Assembly: GCA_963720735.1 (NCBI GenBank)
Contig: CAVRGL010000004.1
Location: 18,243-82,242, forward strand
Direction: 5' to 3'
DNA: 64,000 nucleotides
DNA from: JBBRHQ01 sp963720735
GTDB lineage: Bacteria > Actinomycetota > Thermoleophilia > Solirubrobacterales > 70-9
The notes beneath the pieces are model-generated. The model saw only the letters and a program-made list of their open reading frames with translations, searched no databases and was not told the DNA's origin. Shown piece by piece: positions 6,476 through 15,294 of the stretch. The position numbers were made by a program, and so were the translations under genes. How positions within the stretch are numbered: position 1 is the stretch's first letter; each line of letters begins with the position of its first letter.

Positions 6476-7867
6476 CTAGTCGGCCTCGTCGAGAGACGCG
6501 GCGGTCACCGGCGGGATGTTCTGGTTCCGGTTCAGGACGTTGTCGGGGTCGTAGCGGGACTTCAGGGCGCGGAGGCGGTCAAACGATTCGGACCCGAATG
6601 CACTGCGGACTCGGTCGAGGGGCTCATCGGCCTGCATGTAATTGGCGTAGCCGCCGCTGACCGACCAGGGCTCGATCGCCGCCGCCGTATCGCGGGCCCA
6701 GGCGATGTGCTCGTCATCAACGGCGGGGTCGGTCCAGCTCGCCATCACGCTGACGTTGAAGGCTGCGTCGCGGTAACCGACCGCCGCGCTGTCGAGGGCC
6801 ACCTTCTTGGGCCCGCCGCGAAGTGACTCGATCAGGATTCCGCCGGGGGGCCGATCCAGCGCGGCGATCCGGGCGAGCAGTTCCTCGATCAGCTCGTCCG
6901 CCAGCTCGCGGACGAAGTGGCCCTTCCAGTAGTTGCGGTCCACTCCGTAGCCGGGGTCGAAGACGCGCTGCTGATCGAGGAAGGTCTGGGAACGCACGGT
7001 GTCGCCGACCAGCCCCGGGGCCGCGCGCAGTGCGCGGAGCTCCTCCGGATCCTCATCCGTGCCCGTGTAGCACGGGGCGATAGCGAGGGCCGGGCTCAGG
7101 GAGGCATCGACCGTGAGCTGGGCCTGGCAGCTCAGCTCGTCGCCGGCCCCGGCGTCCACGTCGCGGAACGTCCGGATCGCCTCGCGAACGCCCTCCCCGG
7201 CGTAGTCGAAGAGGCCGCCGACGACCCGCTCGACCGGGTGAAGGCGGAACTCGAGCCGCGTCGCGACGCCGAAGTTGCCGCCCCCGCCGCGGAGCCCCCA
7301 GAGCAGCTGGGGGTTCTCGTCGTCGCTCACGTGAACCACCTCGCCCCTGGGAGTGACCAGCTCGGCGCCGATCATGTTGTCGCAGGTGAGCCCGTGCTGG
7401 GCGGTCAGGTGGCCGATGCCACCGCCGAGCGCGAGGCCAGCGACCCCGGTGGAGCCGACCACGCCGCCTGGCGTTGCGAGGCCGTGCGCCTGCGTCGCCG
7501 CGTCGAAGTCGAGCCAGGTGGCGCCGCCTCCCGCGACGGCGACGCGCGCCTCCGGATCGACTTCGACGCTGCGCATCCGGGACAGATCGATCACCAGGCC
7601 GTCGTCGACGGTGCAGTGACCGGCCGGGTTATGTCCGCCGCCGCGAACGGCGACTTCCAGGCCCTGGGACCGCGCGAAGGCAAACCCGCTCACGACGTCG
7701 TCGGTATCCACACAGCGCGCGATCGCCGCCGGCCGACGGTCGATCAGCAGGTTGAAGCAGAGTCGCGCTCGCTCGTACTCGCGGTCTGACGGGGCTAGCA
7801 CGTCGCCGGTCAGCGACTTGCGAAGCTGGCTTACCCGTTCGTGCATCAAAGGTGGAGTTTGCATCAC
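6476..7867 (-). CDS. FAD-linked oxidoreductase, berberine-bridge/6-hydroxynicotine oxidase type
   Basis: Flavin oxidase of the vanillyl-alcohol-oxidase superfamily, 463 residues, the usual length. The FAD-binding N-domain has RGGGHNPAGH (residues 76-85), where His79 is the usual covalent FAD attachment site. Further FAD contacts are TPGGVVGSTGVAGLALGGGI (131-150) and the GLTCDN loop. The expected second cysteine of bicovalent members is absent before GVAGLALGGG, so a single histidyl link is likely. The C-terminus has the BBE signature SRYDPDNVLNRNQNI. The substrate cannot be read from sequence; relatives oxidise alcohols, sugars or alkaloids. It lies ten bases downstream of a broken esterase gene and was probably co-transcribed with it. 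Confidence 0.85.
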   Translation of the reverse strand: MMQTPPLMHERVSQLRKSLTGDVLAPSDREYERARLCFNLLIDRRPAAIARCVDTDDVVSGFAFARSQGLEVAVRGGGHNPAGHCTVDDGLVIDLSRMRSVEVDPEARVAVAGGGATWLDFDAATQAHGLATPGGVVGSTGVAGLALGGGIGHLTAQHGLTCDNMIGAELVTPRGEVVHVSDDENPQLLWGLRGGGGNFGVATRLEFRLHPVERVVGGLFDYAGEGVREAIRTFRDVDAGAGDELSCQAQLTVDASLSPALAIAPCYTGTDEDPEELRALRAAPGLVGDTVRSQTFLDQQRVFDPGYGVDRNYWKGHFVRELADELIEELLARIAALDRPPGGILIESLRGGPKKVALDSAAVGYRDAAFNVSVMASWTDPAVDDEHIAWARDTAAAIEPWSVSGGYANYMQADEPLDRVRSAFGSESFDRLRALKSRYDPDNVLNRNQNIPPVTAASLDEAD

Positions 7868-7877
7868 AACGGGGAGC

Positions 7878-9090
7878 TCATTCGGCGAAATCTCCCGCGC
7901 CTCCCGCGCGCGATCTCACCCGCGTCGACCGCACCCAGGCCGTGAACGCCTCGATCCCATCCACGACCGCCTCGAAACGGATCGAGTGAAAGACGTCGAA
8001 CGCGTGCTGCCCCCAGGGCAGCTCCGCATAGACGACTGGATTGGACGAGACGTCGCGGAGCTCCTCGACGAAGCCTCGGGCGATCTCCACGAAGCGCGGC
8101 GAGTGGGTATCTCGATCGCCCTGCGCGACGAGGAACGGCGGTGCATCGGTCCGCACACAGGCCCCCGGCGAGGAGTCCTCTCCCTGTCCGTAATAGTTCC
8201 CGAAGTAGCCGTAGAGGCAGATGGCGGCAGTCACCGCGGTGTCCGCGCGTTCAAAGCCGGGCTGGAACGCGGGGCCGTTGGGCGTCAGCGCGGCCAAAGC
8301 GGCCATCTGACCGCCTGCCGAGCTGCCGGCGACGAAGATCGTGTCAGGGTCGGCGCCGTGCTCGGCGCCGTGCTCGCGCACCCAGGCGATGATCCGTTTT
8401 GAGATCGATCAGGTGGTCCGGGAATGTCGCGGCGGGACGCAGCCGGTAGTTGGCGCTGATACACACCCAGCCGTGGCTCGCGAGCCGGTGGATCAGGGGG
8501 CGCCCCTCGCGCTCCTTGCGTCCGCCGAAGTAATCGCCGCCGTGCAGGTAGACAAGCGTGGGGACCCCGCGCGGATGCGAGCGGTGGCGGTAGACGTCAA
8601 GCAGGTTTCGCCTGCCCGCGTCGCCGTAGCTCAGGTTCGCGACGCGCTCGACGGCGCTGGGGCGCGGAAACCACGGGAACGGCCAGAGAAACGATCCGGG
8701 CGAGCGACGGGCGCCGATCCAGGCCGGCGGCGATCTCCGGGTCGATCCCCCTGCGCCAACCAGCGCCCAGGCCCTCGGTCAAGGCCCGGTCGACGGCCGG
8801 ACGCGCCCGGAGCGCCCGCCGAGCGACGACGACGAGCCCGAGCGCGGTCACGGCGGCCGCTCCGACAACAACCCAAGCGCCCGCCGAATTGACATCGCCC
8901 TGGCCGACGGCCAGCACCGTGGCGGCGAGCAGCCACAGGCAGGGAAAGAGAGGCAGCTCGTTGATCAGAAGACCGACGGGAAGCCGATCCTGGCCAGCGG
9001 CCTGGGTTGGCGAGGTGGCGCCAGGGCGAGCACGGTGCCAAGCGCAAGGAGCGTCACGGTGATCAGATATCCGATCGGCACGGTTCGCAT
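7878..9090 (-). pseudogene. Alpha/beta hydrolase (esterase/lipase) broken by three frameshifts
   Basis: Three adjoining frames together spell one membrane-anchored esterase. Frame 1 from ATG 9090 gives MRTVPIGYLITVTLLALG and ends at a stop after GFPSVF. Frame 2 continues with LINELPLFPCLWLLAATVLA and the linker through RRPSLARIV. Frame 3 gives FPWFPRPSAVERVANLSYGD, then LVYLHGGDYFGG (oxyanion motif) to DHLIDLK. Frame 4 gives IAWVREHGAEHGADPDTIFV, the nucleophile elbow GSSAGG and GQHAF with the catalytic His. Shifts fall near 8966, in an AAA run at 8689-8691 and in TTTT at 8397-8400; each needs one base. All catalytic parts are intact, so this is either recent decay or sequence error. Confidence 0.75.
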
Positions 9091-9160
9091 TTACCCACGA
9101 GAGCGATCGCGCGAACCTCGCGGTGCCCCGCGGACCGCGGGCGGGAATCCTGTCCGAACA

Positions 9161-9192
9161 GCGGAAAGCCCCCATCTCTGGGGGCTGTCCGC
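9161..9192. other. Strong hairpin (intergenic)
   Basis: GCGGA-A-AGCCCCC, loop ATCTCT, GGGGGCT-G-TCCGC: a 12-bp stem with one mismatch. No T run follows on either strand. It lies between the Hpt gene and the esterase start, so it would be in the 5' leader of the esterase-FAD oxidase transcript or at the 3' end of the Hpt transcript. Confidence 0.55.
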
Positions 9193-9194
9193 CG

Positions 9195-9241
9195 AGGAGT
9201 CCCCCACCCCAGTGCCGCGCAGCGCGCGCGTGGGACTCCTG
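9195..9241. other. Second hairpin, adjacent to the first
   Basis: AGGAGTCCC...AC pairs with GT-GGGACTCCT around a GC-rich interior that can itself pair (GCGCAGCGCGC). Together with the hairpin three bases to its left it makes an 80-base structured block. I matched it to no known RNA family. Confidence 0.45.
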
Positions 9242-9333
9242 CTCAGGGAAACGGGGCAGCCGGCCCCCTGCTTGCGCTTGGCGCCGACCTTGCACGATTG
9301 TTGGACGAACGTGTGTTCGTCACCCCCTGGACC

Positions 9334-9696
9334 TCAAACGCTGAACAGCTGCGCGAGAGAGCGGCCGACGTCGGGCGGCTCCTCATTGCCCTCGGCGGCC
9401 GCGGCGGCGCCATCGGCCAGCGCCTTGGCGGCGTCGGCTATCTGGTGGGCCCGGCCGGGGCGAAGATCGCTCGCCTTGCTGGCCTCGGCCAGGTCGGACT
9501 CCATCAGGCCGGCAAGCTCGGCGAGACGCTGGAGGCCGACGACGGCAGCCGTCCCCTTCAGCGCGTGCGCCTCCTGGCGCAGGGTCTCGAAATCGTCCGT
9601 GCCCGTCTCGAGTCCGGCCGAGATCACGTCGCAGCGACGCCGTGCCTCCACGGCGAACGACTGCTTCAGCTCTGCGTCGGAATCCGTCTCGCTCAT
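9334..9696 (-). CDS. Stand-alone Hpt (histidine phosphotransfer) domain protein
   Basis: Phosphorelay intermediate of 120 residues. The signature LRQEAHALKGTAAVVGLQRL at residues 39-58 places the phospho-accepting histidine at His44, with the Lys and Gly that normally follow. The remainder is the four-helix bundle with Ala-rich helices (ADAAKALADGAAAAAEG). The ATG at 9696 overlaps the TGA of the upstream lipoprotein gene as ATGA, so the two are co-translated. No histidine kinase or response regulator lies in the window, so its partners are elsewhere. It presumably passes phosphate between a hybrid kinase and a regulator; pairing with a thioredoxin-like lipoprotein is unusual. Confidence 0.8.
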   Translation of the reverse strand: MSETDSDAELKQSFAVEARRRCDVISAGLETGTDDFETLRQEAHALKGTAAVVGLQRLAELAGLMESDLAEASKASDLRPGRAHQIADAAKALADGAAAAAEGNEEPPDVGRSLAQLFSV

Positions 9697-10754
9697 TTGC
9701 CCGCGACCCCCTCCACGGCCTTCTCCAGTTCGTTGACGCCGAATGCGCCTTCTATCACGGTGTGGACGACGCCGTTGCGGTCGATCACGAACAGCCACGG
9801 CTCGCCCGGCAGGTTGAAGGCGCGGACCTGGGGTCGAATGCCCTTGCTGGGGTCGTTGTCGTTGTAGATCTCCATGTGTATGAAGTCGACCTTGTCGCCG
9901 TATTTCTCCTGCACCTGGGAGGCGACGTCAACCACCGGACCGCAGACCCGGCTCTGGCAGAACTGCGGCGTTGCGAATACGAGGACGATCGGCTTCTTTC
10001 CGAGGGCGTCGTAGAAGTCGGTCTGGTTCATGTGCTCGGGCGGGACCCGGGTGGTGATCTTCGAGAGGTCCCCGCCCACCGATTCGGGGGTCGGCGTATG
10101 GATGCGCGGCGGCCTCTCCCCCACCCTCGGCACGCCCTTGAACTGGCCGACGATGGCGCTCGGCAGCAGCGTCGCCTTCAACTGGTTGCCGTCCTTGACC
10201 ATTGCCGCGATCCGCCACTCCCCGTCGCTGGGGAAGTTGACGTGCGTTACGTAGACGGCCGTGGCGGCGTCGGGATCGTTCGTGGTCGTGGCGGCGCGGA
10301 AGGCGGGTTGGGTTTCGAGGCTCTCGACCGAAGCCGGAAACGGGCCCTCGGCCGGCTGGGCGAGCGCCTTGGCGACGGCCTTGCTCGAGTTCGATCCCTG
10401 CCCCAAGGTCCCACCACCCTCCGACGCAGGAACCTTGGCGAAGTAGAGGGCGACGTCGGCGTCGGGGACCTGGGTGCGATCGCGCTCGAAGACGCCGAAC
10501 GGGTAGCGGTTCTCACCCTTGTAGAAGACCTCGGAAGCCGGTGAGACCACCAGCTTCGAGGGACCCGACGCAGAGTTCAGCACCTGCCCCAGCGTCTTGC
10601 CCGCGGCCTTCGGGAAGTCGCTCGCCGGAGGTGCAGGGCGGCTGGCGGCCGTGGCCGAGGCCGCGTCGGTCGAGCCCGAGCCACCGCAGGCGGTGGCCAG
10701 GGCGGCCACCGCAAGCAGGCAGAGCGAAGCGCAGGCGACTCGGAAGAAGCGCAC
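9693..10754 (-). CDS. Thioredoxin-fold lipoprotein
   Basis: Exported lipoprotein of 353 residues. The N-terminus is a signal peptide with lipobox ALATAC (Cys23), followed by a Ser/Ala/Thr/Pro linker. The middle resembles an unassigned beta domain (EGPFPASVESLETQ, WRIAAMVKDG). From about residue 225 a thioredoxin-like domain follows: KKPIVLVFATPQFCQSRVCG, then VQEKYGDKVDFIHMEIYNDN, then PWLFVIDRNGVVHTVIEGAF. The active-site motif is CQSRVC rather than CxxC, as in SCO1-like or peroxiredoxin-related proteins, so it may act in extracytoplasmic thiol or metal chemistry. It starts at ATG 10754 and is divergent from the SDR gene, with a 112-bp shared promoter region. Confidence 0.7.
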   Translation of the reverse strand: MRFFRVACASLCLLAVAALATACGGSGSTDAASATAASRPAPPASDFPKAAGKTLGQVLNSASGPSKLVVSPASEVFYKGENRYPFGVFERDRTQVPDADVALYFAKVPASEGGGTLGQGSNSSKAVAKALAQPAEGPFPASVESLETQPAFRAATTTNDPDAATAVYVTHVNFPSDGEWRIAAMVKDGNQLKATLLPSAIVGQFKGVPRVGERPPRIHTPTPESVGGDLSKITTRVPPEHMNQTDFYDALGKKPIVLVFATPQFCQSRVCGPVVDVASQVQEKYGDKVDFIHMEIYNDNDPSKGIRPQVRAFNLPGEPWLFVIDRNGVVHTVIEGAFGVNELEKAVEGVAGK

Positions 10755-10866
10755 GCGGCCATGTTAGTCAGGCAGGCAGGGCGGTCGCGGCTCGGCGCGA
10801 CGCCGCGGCCCCTGGGTCGCGCGTACTAGGGTGGCGCGCAGCCGGAGACGAGCGAGAGGAGAAACC

Positions 10867-11589
10867 TTGGCGGAGCGAGCGGCACTGATCACGGGGGCAT
10901 CGAGCGGGATCGGCCTGGCGATCGCGCGGGCGCTCGGCGACGAGGGCTACTCGCTGACGGTCGCCGCCCGCCGGCCCGAGAAGCTGGAGCAGGCCGCGGA
11001 GGGCCTGCGCGGCGAGGGCTACAAGGTTCTCAGCGTGCCCGCCAACATGACCTCGGAAGAGGAGATCGTCGCGGTCTTCGACCAGCACAAGCAGACCTAC
11101 GGCCGCCTCGATGCGCTGGTCAACAACGCCGGGGTCGGGATCGGGCAGCCGGTTCACGAGATCGGCGCCAAGCAGCTCGACATGCAGCTCGATGTCAACC
11201 TGCGGGCACTGATCATCGGCACCCGGGAGGGGCTGCCGCTACTGCGTGCCGCCGGCGAGGAGCACGGCAAGGCGCTGATCGTCAACACGGCCTCGATCGC
11301 CGGCAAGTCGGGCCAGGGATGGCTTTCCGTCTACGCCGCGACCAAGGCCGCCGTGATCAATTTCAGCCAGGGGACTCAGAAGGAGATCGGCGACGCCGGG
11401 ATCCAGTGCACGGCCCTCGCTCCCGCCTTCGTCGACACGCCGATGACCGAGTTCGTCAAGGACCAGGTGAAGGCCGAGGAGATGATCCAACCCGACGATA
11501 TCGGTGAGGCGGTCCGCTTCCTGCTGCGCACCTCGCGCAACTGCCTGGTGCCCGAGATCGTCTTCATGCGACCGGGCGACGCCCTCTAG
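10867..11589 (+). CDS. Short-chain dehydrogenase/reductase
   Basis: NAD(P)-dependent oxidoreductase of the classical SDR family, 240 residues. Rossmann motif TGASSGIG at residues 9-16, NNAG near residue 83, catalytic Ser in VNTASIAGKSG and YAATKAA as YxxxK. I chose the TTG at 10867 because AGAGGAG lies five to seven bases upstream and the protein then begins directly at the first beta strand (AERAALITGA); the longer frame adds only an Arg-rich stretch. ARRPEKL after the second strand (a basic pair) suggests NADP. The substrate is unknown. Its TAG stop overlaps the stop of the convergent gene within a CTAG palindrome. Confidence 0.85.
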   Translation: MAERAALITGASSGIGLAIARALGDEGYSLTVAARRPEKLEQAAEGLRGEGYKVLSVPANMTSEEEIVAVFDQHKQTYGRLDALVNNAGVGIGQPVHEIGAKQLDMQLDVNLRALIIGTREGLPLLRAAGEEHGKALIVNTASIAGKSGQGWLSVYAATKAAVINFSQGTQKEIGDAGIQCTALAPAFVDTPMTEFVKDQVKAEEMIQPDDIGEAVRFLLRTSRNCLVPEIVFMRPGDAL

Positions 11590-12038
11590 CGGATCTGGGC
11601 GAGCTGGCGCTCGGGCGCATCGGAGCCGCCGGGCGAGGCGGCGCGGCGCCTAAGCCTTCGCAGGTCATAGGCCCGGAAGCGGTCGCGGGCCCGGCGCGGC
11701 GCGGGAGGCGATCGATCGAGCGCCTGGTCCGCGAGCAGGCTGAGCTCGAGGTAGGAGCGCAGGGCTGCCAGCTCCCGCCGGGTCGCCGGCCGGGAGCGCC
11801 TGCCGGCCCCGGTGAACTCGTCCCAGGCGCGGGCGAAGGAGGCGAAGTCGGTGCGGCCGCCGTTGCGGTGGGCGCCCAGCATCGGGCAGACCCCGCCCTC
11901 TCGGTCGGTGTAGGCGCCGACGATGATCTGGTCCTGGTCGAGAGCCCGGAGCATTGCCTCGCGGGTGTGGCGGGGAAGGGCCTCGGTGAGGACCCGCAGA
12001 CGGGCCGAGCGCCGGCGGCGGCTTGCCCTGGCGAACAT
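11586..12038 (-). CDS. Conserved hypothetical protein, 150 aa
   Basis: Unrecognised protein. It contains LPRHTREAMLRALDQDQIIV, then GAYTDREGGVCPMLGAHRNG and DFASFARAWDEFT, a pattern that looks conserved and compact, followed by an Arg-rich C-terminal half. No known catalytic motif is seen. A start at ATG 12038 is preferred because the longer frame (to 12074) adds a proline-rich lead without a better ribosome site. It is convergent with the SDR gene and divergent from the glycosyltransferase, separated from the latter by about 50 bases. Confidence 0.6.
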   Translation of the reverse strand: MFARASRRRRSARLRVLTEALPRHTREAMLRALDQDQIIVGAYTDREGGVCPMLGAHRNGGRTDFASFARAWDEFTGAGRRSRPATRRELAALRSYLELSLLADQALDRSPPAPRRARDRFRAYDLRRLRRRAASPGGSDAPERQLAQIR

Positions 12039-12085
12039 GGGCGGATGGATAGCGGTTCGCGGAGGCCCAATCACGCGGAGCAGGG

Positions 12086-13324
12086 TTGGCGAACGGGAAC
12101 TTTCAGCAGGCGGGTATGAGGCCAGGCGAGCCGCTGCGGCTGCTGGTGGCGGCGTTCGGCGATCCTGGCCACGCCTACCCCGCGATCGGCCTGGGGCGAG
12201 CCCTAGCCCGGCGCGGGCACCGTGTGGTGCTCGAGTCGTGGGAGCGGTGGCGCGGAGTCGCCGGTGACGCGGGGCTGGAATTCACTGCGGCAGAGGAGTA
12301 CCGGATCTTCCCCCCACCCCGGCCCGACTCGCCCGAGGGGGCGGGGGCGGCAGACGCCGCAAGGGCCCTGGCGCCGCTGCTCGAGGAGCTGCGCCCGCAG
12401 GTCGTGGTGAGCGACATCCTCACCCTGGCGCCCTCGCTGGCCGCCGAGGTCGCCGGGGTGACGCGGGCGACCCTGATCCCGCACGTCTACCCCGTGCATG
12501 AGCCCGGGCTGCCGTTCTTCGCGATCGGCGCGCAGCCGCCGCGTGCCGGGCTGGGCCGTGCGGCATGGACCGCGGCGCTGCCGCTGCTCGAGACCGGGCT
12601 GCGGCGCGGTCGCCGGGAGCTGAACCAGCAGCGCGCCGCCCTGGGGCTGCCGCCACAGAAGCGCTTCCACGGCGGGATCAGCGCCGAGCTGGCGATCGTC
12701 GCGACCTTCCCCCAGCTCGAGTATCCGCGCGCCTGGTCGCAGGGCGTCGCGGTGAGCGGACCGATCACCTTCGAGCTGCCCTACCCGGAGATCGCCCTGC
12801 CTCCCGGCGAGGAGCCGCTGGTGCTGGTAGCGCCGAGCACCTCGCAGGACCCCGAGAACCGGCTCGTGAGGGCTGCGCTGGAGGCCCTTGCCGGCGAGCC
12901 GGTGCGGGTCGTGGCGACCGTCAACCGCGAGGCCTCCGGCGAGCCACCGGAGGTGCCGCCGAACGCCGTCCTCGTCGACTGGCTGAGCTACAGCCAGGTG
13001 ATGCCGAAGACCTCGCTGGTCATCTGCCACGGCGGCCATGGCACCGTGGCCCGGGCCCTCGGCGAGGGCGTTCCGGTGCTCACCTCGCCTGTCGCCGGCG
13101 ATATGAGCGAGACCGCGGCCCGGATCGCCTGGGCCGGAGTCGGGCTGTCGGTCCCGTGGCGGTTCTGCCGGCCCGGCCCGCTGCGCTGGGCGACCCGCCG
13201 CCTCCTCGAGGACCCGCGGTTCAGTATGCGGGCCGAGGCGATCGCCGACTGGGGGCGGCGGCACGACGGAGCGGTGAGGGGGGCGGAGCTGGTAGAAGAC
13301 CTGGCGCGCCGCTCGGCGGGCTGA
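12086..13324 (+). CDS. GT-B glycosyltransferase (UGT/MGT-like family 1)
   Basis: Cytosolic sugar transferase acting on a lipid or small molecule. The N-terminal Rossmann half has LLVAAFGDPGHAYPAIGLGR, the acceptor-side glycine/histidine motif of MurG/UGT-like enzymes. The C-terminal half has the donor-binding signature, ICHGGHGTVARALGEGVPVL, then AGDMSETAARI. Length 412 (402 from the internal ATG at 12116) fits the family. The TTG at 12086 has GGAG upstream; the ATG at 12116 has a weaker AGGCGG. The acceptor is unknown. No macrolide or rhamnolipid genes are near, so it may glycosylate a membrane lipid or pigment. Confidence 0.8.
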   Translation: MANGNFQQAGMRPGEPLRLLVAAFGDPGHAYPAIGLGRALARRGHRVVLESWERWRGVAGDAGLEFTAAEEYRIFPPPRPDSPEGAGAADAARALAPLLEELRPQVVVSDILTLAPSLAAEVAGVTRATLIPHVYPVHEPGLPFFAIGAQPPRAGLGRAAWTAALPLLETGLRRGRRELNQQRAALGLPPQKRFHGGISAELAIVATFPQLEYPRAWSQGVAVSGPITFELPYPEIALPPGEEPLVLVAPSTSQDPENRLVRAALEALAGEPVRVVATVNREASGEPPEVPPNAVLVDWLSYSQVMPKTSLVICHGGHGTVARALGEGVPVLTSPVAGDMSETAARIAWAGVGLSVPWRFCRPGPLRWATRRLLEDPRFSMRAEAIADWGRRHDGAVRGAELVEDLARRSAG

Positions 13325-13349
13325 GCCTCCCAGATCTCCCTCCCTGGAG

Positions 13350-13420
13350 CTCCCCCGAGTGGATTCGAACCACTACGAACTGATTAACAGTCAGTCATGC
13401 TGCCGTTACATCACGGGGGA
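13350..13420 (-). tRNA. tRNA-Asn (GTT)
   Basis: Cloverleaf: acceptor TCCCCCG/CGGGGGA with discriminator G, anticodon stem GACTG-loop-CAGTT with loop CTGTTAA (anticodon GTT), T arm GTGGTTCGAATCCAC. 71 nt without CCA. It lies just downstream of dnaG on the same strand. Confidence 0.92.
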
Positions 13421-13487
13421 TCGCGGCCGCTCGCGGCCGGCGACGCATTCTAGATGGGCTCCGGGTGCCCGGCTGGGAGTGTGCGCG

Positions 13488-15257
13488 TTAGCTCGCCACC
13501 TGCTGGACCGCGGCGATCCGCTGGACCAGATCGGCCCGCTCGCGGCTCAGCTCGGCGCGGCGCTCGTAGTCCTCGCCGGCGGCGCTGATCCGGGCCTCGA
13601 GGCGACGCTGCTCGAGCTGCAGGTAATTGAGCTCCATCGCCTCGACCGAGGCCGGCTCGGCGCGCGACATGATCACCAGCTCGGTGAGGATGCCGCTCAG
13701 CTCGGGGTCATCGTGGGGCAGGTCGGATCCCGGCTCCTCAGGATGCTCACGCAGCCAGTCCCGCGCTCTGGCACCGACCGCCGAGAGGTGCTCGTCACTC
13801 AGCTTCGCCAGGTAGGCGGCGCCGTCAGCGGGCATCGCGATGCACATCGCCAGCAGAGCCCGCTCGCGGCGTTCGCGCGGGGTCAGCTCGATCACAGCCG
13901 CCGGGCCCGGATCCTGCTCGGGACCCGGCTGCTTCGGCGGGTCCGCCGTCCTCCGCCGGCGGGCGGCGCCGGCGCGACGGAGCACCATCGCCGGCTCGAG
14001 CTCTAGTCGCTCCGAGACCCTGCGAACCAGGTCGTCGCGGCTCGCCGACTCGTTCATCTCGCCCAGCACGGGCGCGACCTCCGCGAGCGCCCGGTCGCGC
14101 TCCGCGGGCGAGAGGCCGTCGGCTCCCTCGAGCGCCAGCATCACCCTGAACTCGGGCACCTCCACCGCCCCCTCCAGGAGCGCCGTGAAGCGCTCTGCCC
14201 CACTCTCCGCCGCGAGCATGTCCGCGGGATCCTCGCCGGGCGGCATGGGCGCTATCCGAAGCCTCATCCGGCGGCCGGCGGCGACCCGCTGGGCCCGCAG
14301 CATCGCCTCCTGGCCGGCCGAGTCGGCGTCGAGCGCGAGGATCACCTCCTCGACCATCCCCGAGAGCGCCGCCACCTGCTCTTCGGTGATCGCTGTCCCC
14401 ATCACGCCGACGGCCTCCTCGATGCCCGCCTGGTGAAGCGCCAGGACGTCGGTGTAGCCCTCGACCACCACCGCCCGCCCGGCCCTGGCGATCGCGCCCT
14501 TGGCGCGATCCACCCCGTAGAGGATGCGGCTCTTGCGGAAGAGCTCCGTCTCGGAGGTGTTTATGTACTTGGCACCCTGCTCGGAGCGCATCGCCCTCCC
14601 CCCGAACCCCAGAACCCGCCCGCGGCGGTCGCGGATCGGGAACATGATCCGGCTGCGGAAACGGTCGTACTCCCCTCCCCGCCGCCCGCTCTGCACCAGG
14701 CCGGCCGCCTTCATCTCGGCGACCGCGAAGCCGGCGCGCTGGCCGCGGCCCAGCACCTGGTCCCAGGCGCTGGGCGCGTAGCCGACCCCGAACGCCCTCA
14801 ACACCTCCTCGCCCAAACCTCGGCCCGCCAGGTAGGAGCGCGCCTTCGCCGCTTCGCCGGACTCCCAGAGGAAGCTCTCATAGAAGGTGGCGGTCCGGCC
14901 CAGCAGCTCCCCGACCCTCTGCCGCCGGCGCCGCCGTTCCTCCTCGCGGGGGTCCTCCTTCTCGCGCTTCAGCTCCACCCCGTAGCGCTCGGCGAGCAGC
15001 TCGACCGCCTCGCCGAAGCCGATCCCCTCCTTCTCCTCGACGAACTTGATCACGTCGCCGCCCACCCCGCAGCCGAAGCAGTGGTAGAGCTTCTCGGTCG
15101 GCTCAACCGAGAACGACGGGGTGCGCTCCTCGTGGAAGGGGCAGAGGCCGACCATCCGCGAGCCCTGCCGCCGCAGGTCTGTGTGGGCCGAGATCACCTC
15201 GACTATGTCGCTGGCCTCCTTGACCCGCTCGAGGCTCTCGGTGCTGATCATCGCCAC
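13488..15257 (-). CDS. dnaG: DNA primase DnaG
   Basis: Synthesises RNA primers at the replication fork, 589 residues. The CHC2 zinc ribbon has CPFHEERTPSFSV (Cys39, His42) and YHCFGCG (Cys60, Cys63). The catalytic core has RIMFPIRDRRGRVLGFGGRA and ESELFRKS-type motifs (SETELFRKSRILYG). TOPRIM motifs are VVVEGYTDVLALHQAG and LALDADSAGQEA. The C-terminal 150 residues are the helicase-interacting region, poorly conserved as usual. It is the last protein gene of the leftward run recO-ppdK-dgt-dnaG and starts 37 bases after dgt. A dgt-dnaG pair is common in actinobacteria. Confidence 0.97.
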   Translation of the reverse strand: MAMISTESLERVKEASDIVEVISAHTDLRRQGSRMVGLCPFHEERTPSFSVEPTEKLYHCFGCGVGGDVIKFVEEKEGIGFGEAVELLAERYGVELKREKEDPREEERRRRRQRVGELLGRTATFYESFLWESGEAAKARSYLAGRGLGEEVLRAFGVGYAPSAWDQVLGRGQRAGFAVAEMKAAGLVQSGRRGGEYDRFRSRIMFPIRDRRGRVLGFGGRAMRSEQGAKYINTSETELFRKSRILYGVDRAKGAIARAGRAVVVEGYTDVLALHQAGIEEAVGVMGTAITEEQVAALSGMVEEVILALDADSAGQEAMLRAQRVAAGRRMRLRIAPMPPGEDPADMLAAESGAERFTALLEGAVEVPEFRVMLALEGADGLSPAERDRALAEVAPVLGEMNESASRDDLVRRVSERLELEPAMVLRRAGAARRRRTADPPKQPGPEQDPGPAAVIELTPRERRERALLAMCIAMPADGAAYLAKLSDEHLSAVGARARDWLREHPEEPGSDLPHDDPELSGILTELVIMSRAEPASVEAMELNYLQLEQRRLEARISAAGEDYERRAELSRERADLVQRIAAVQQVAS

Positions 15258-15294
15258 CGGCTCACCGTAGCGCCCCGCCCGGCATTCGCCGCGC

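Noticed and set aside
9161..9241. 6C RNA, SRP RNA or other known actinobacterial small RNA
   Set aside because: The loops are not runs of six Cs and the SRP tetraloop/asymmetric loop signature is missing.
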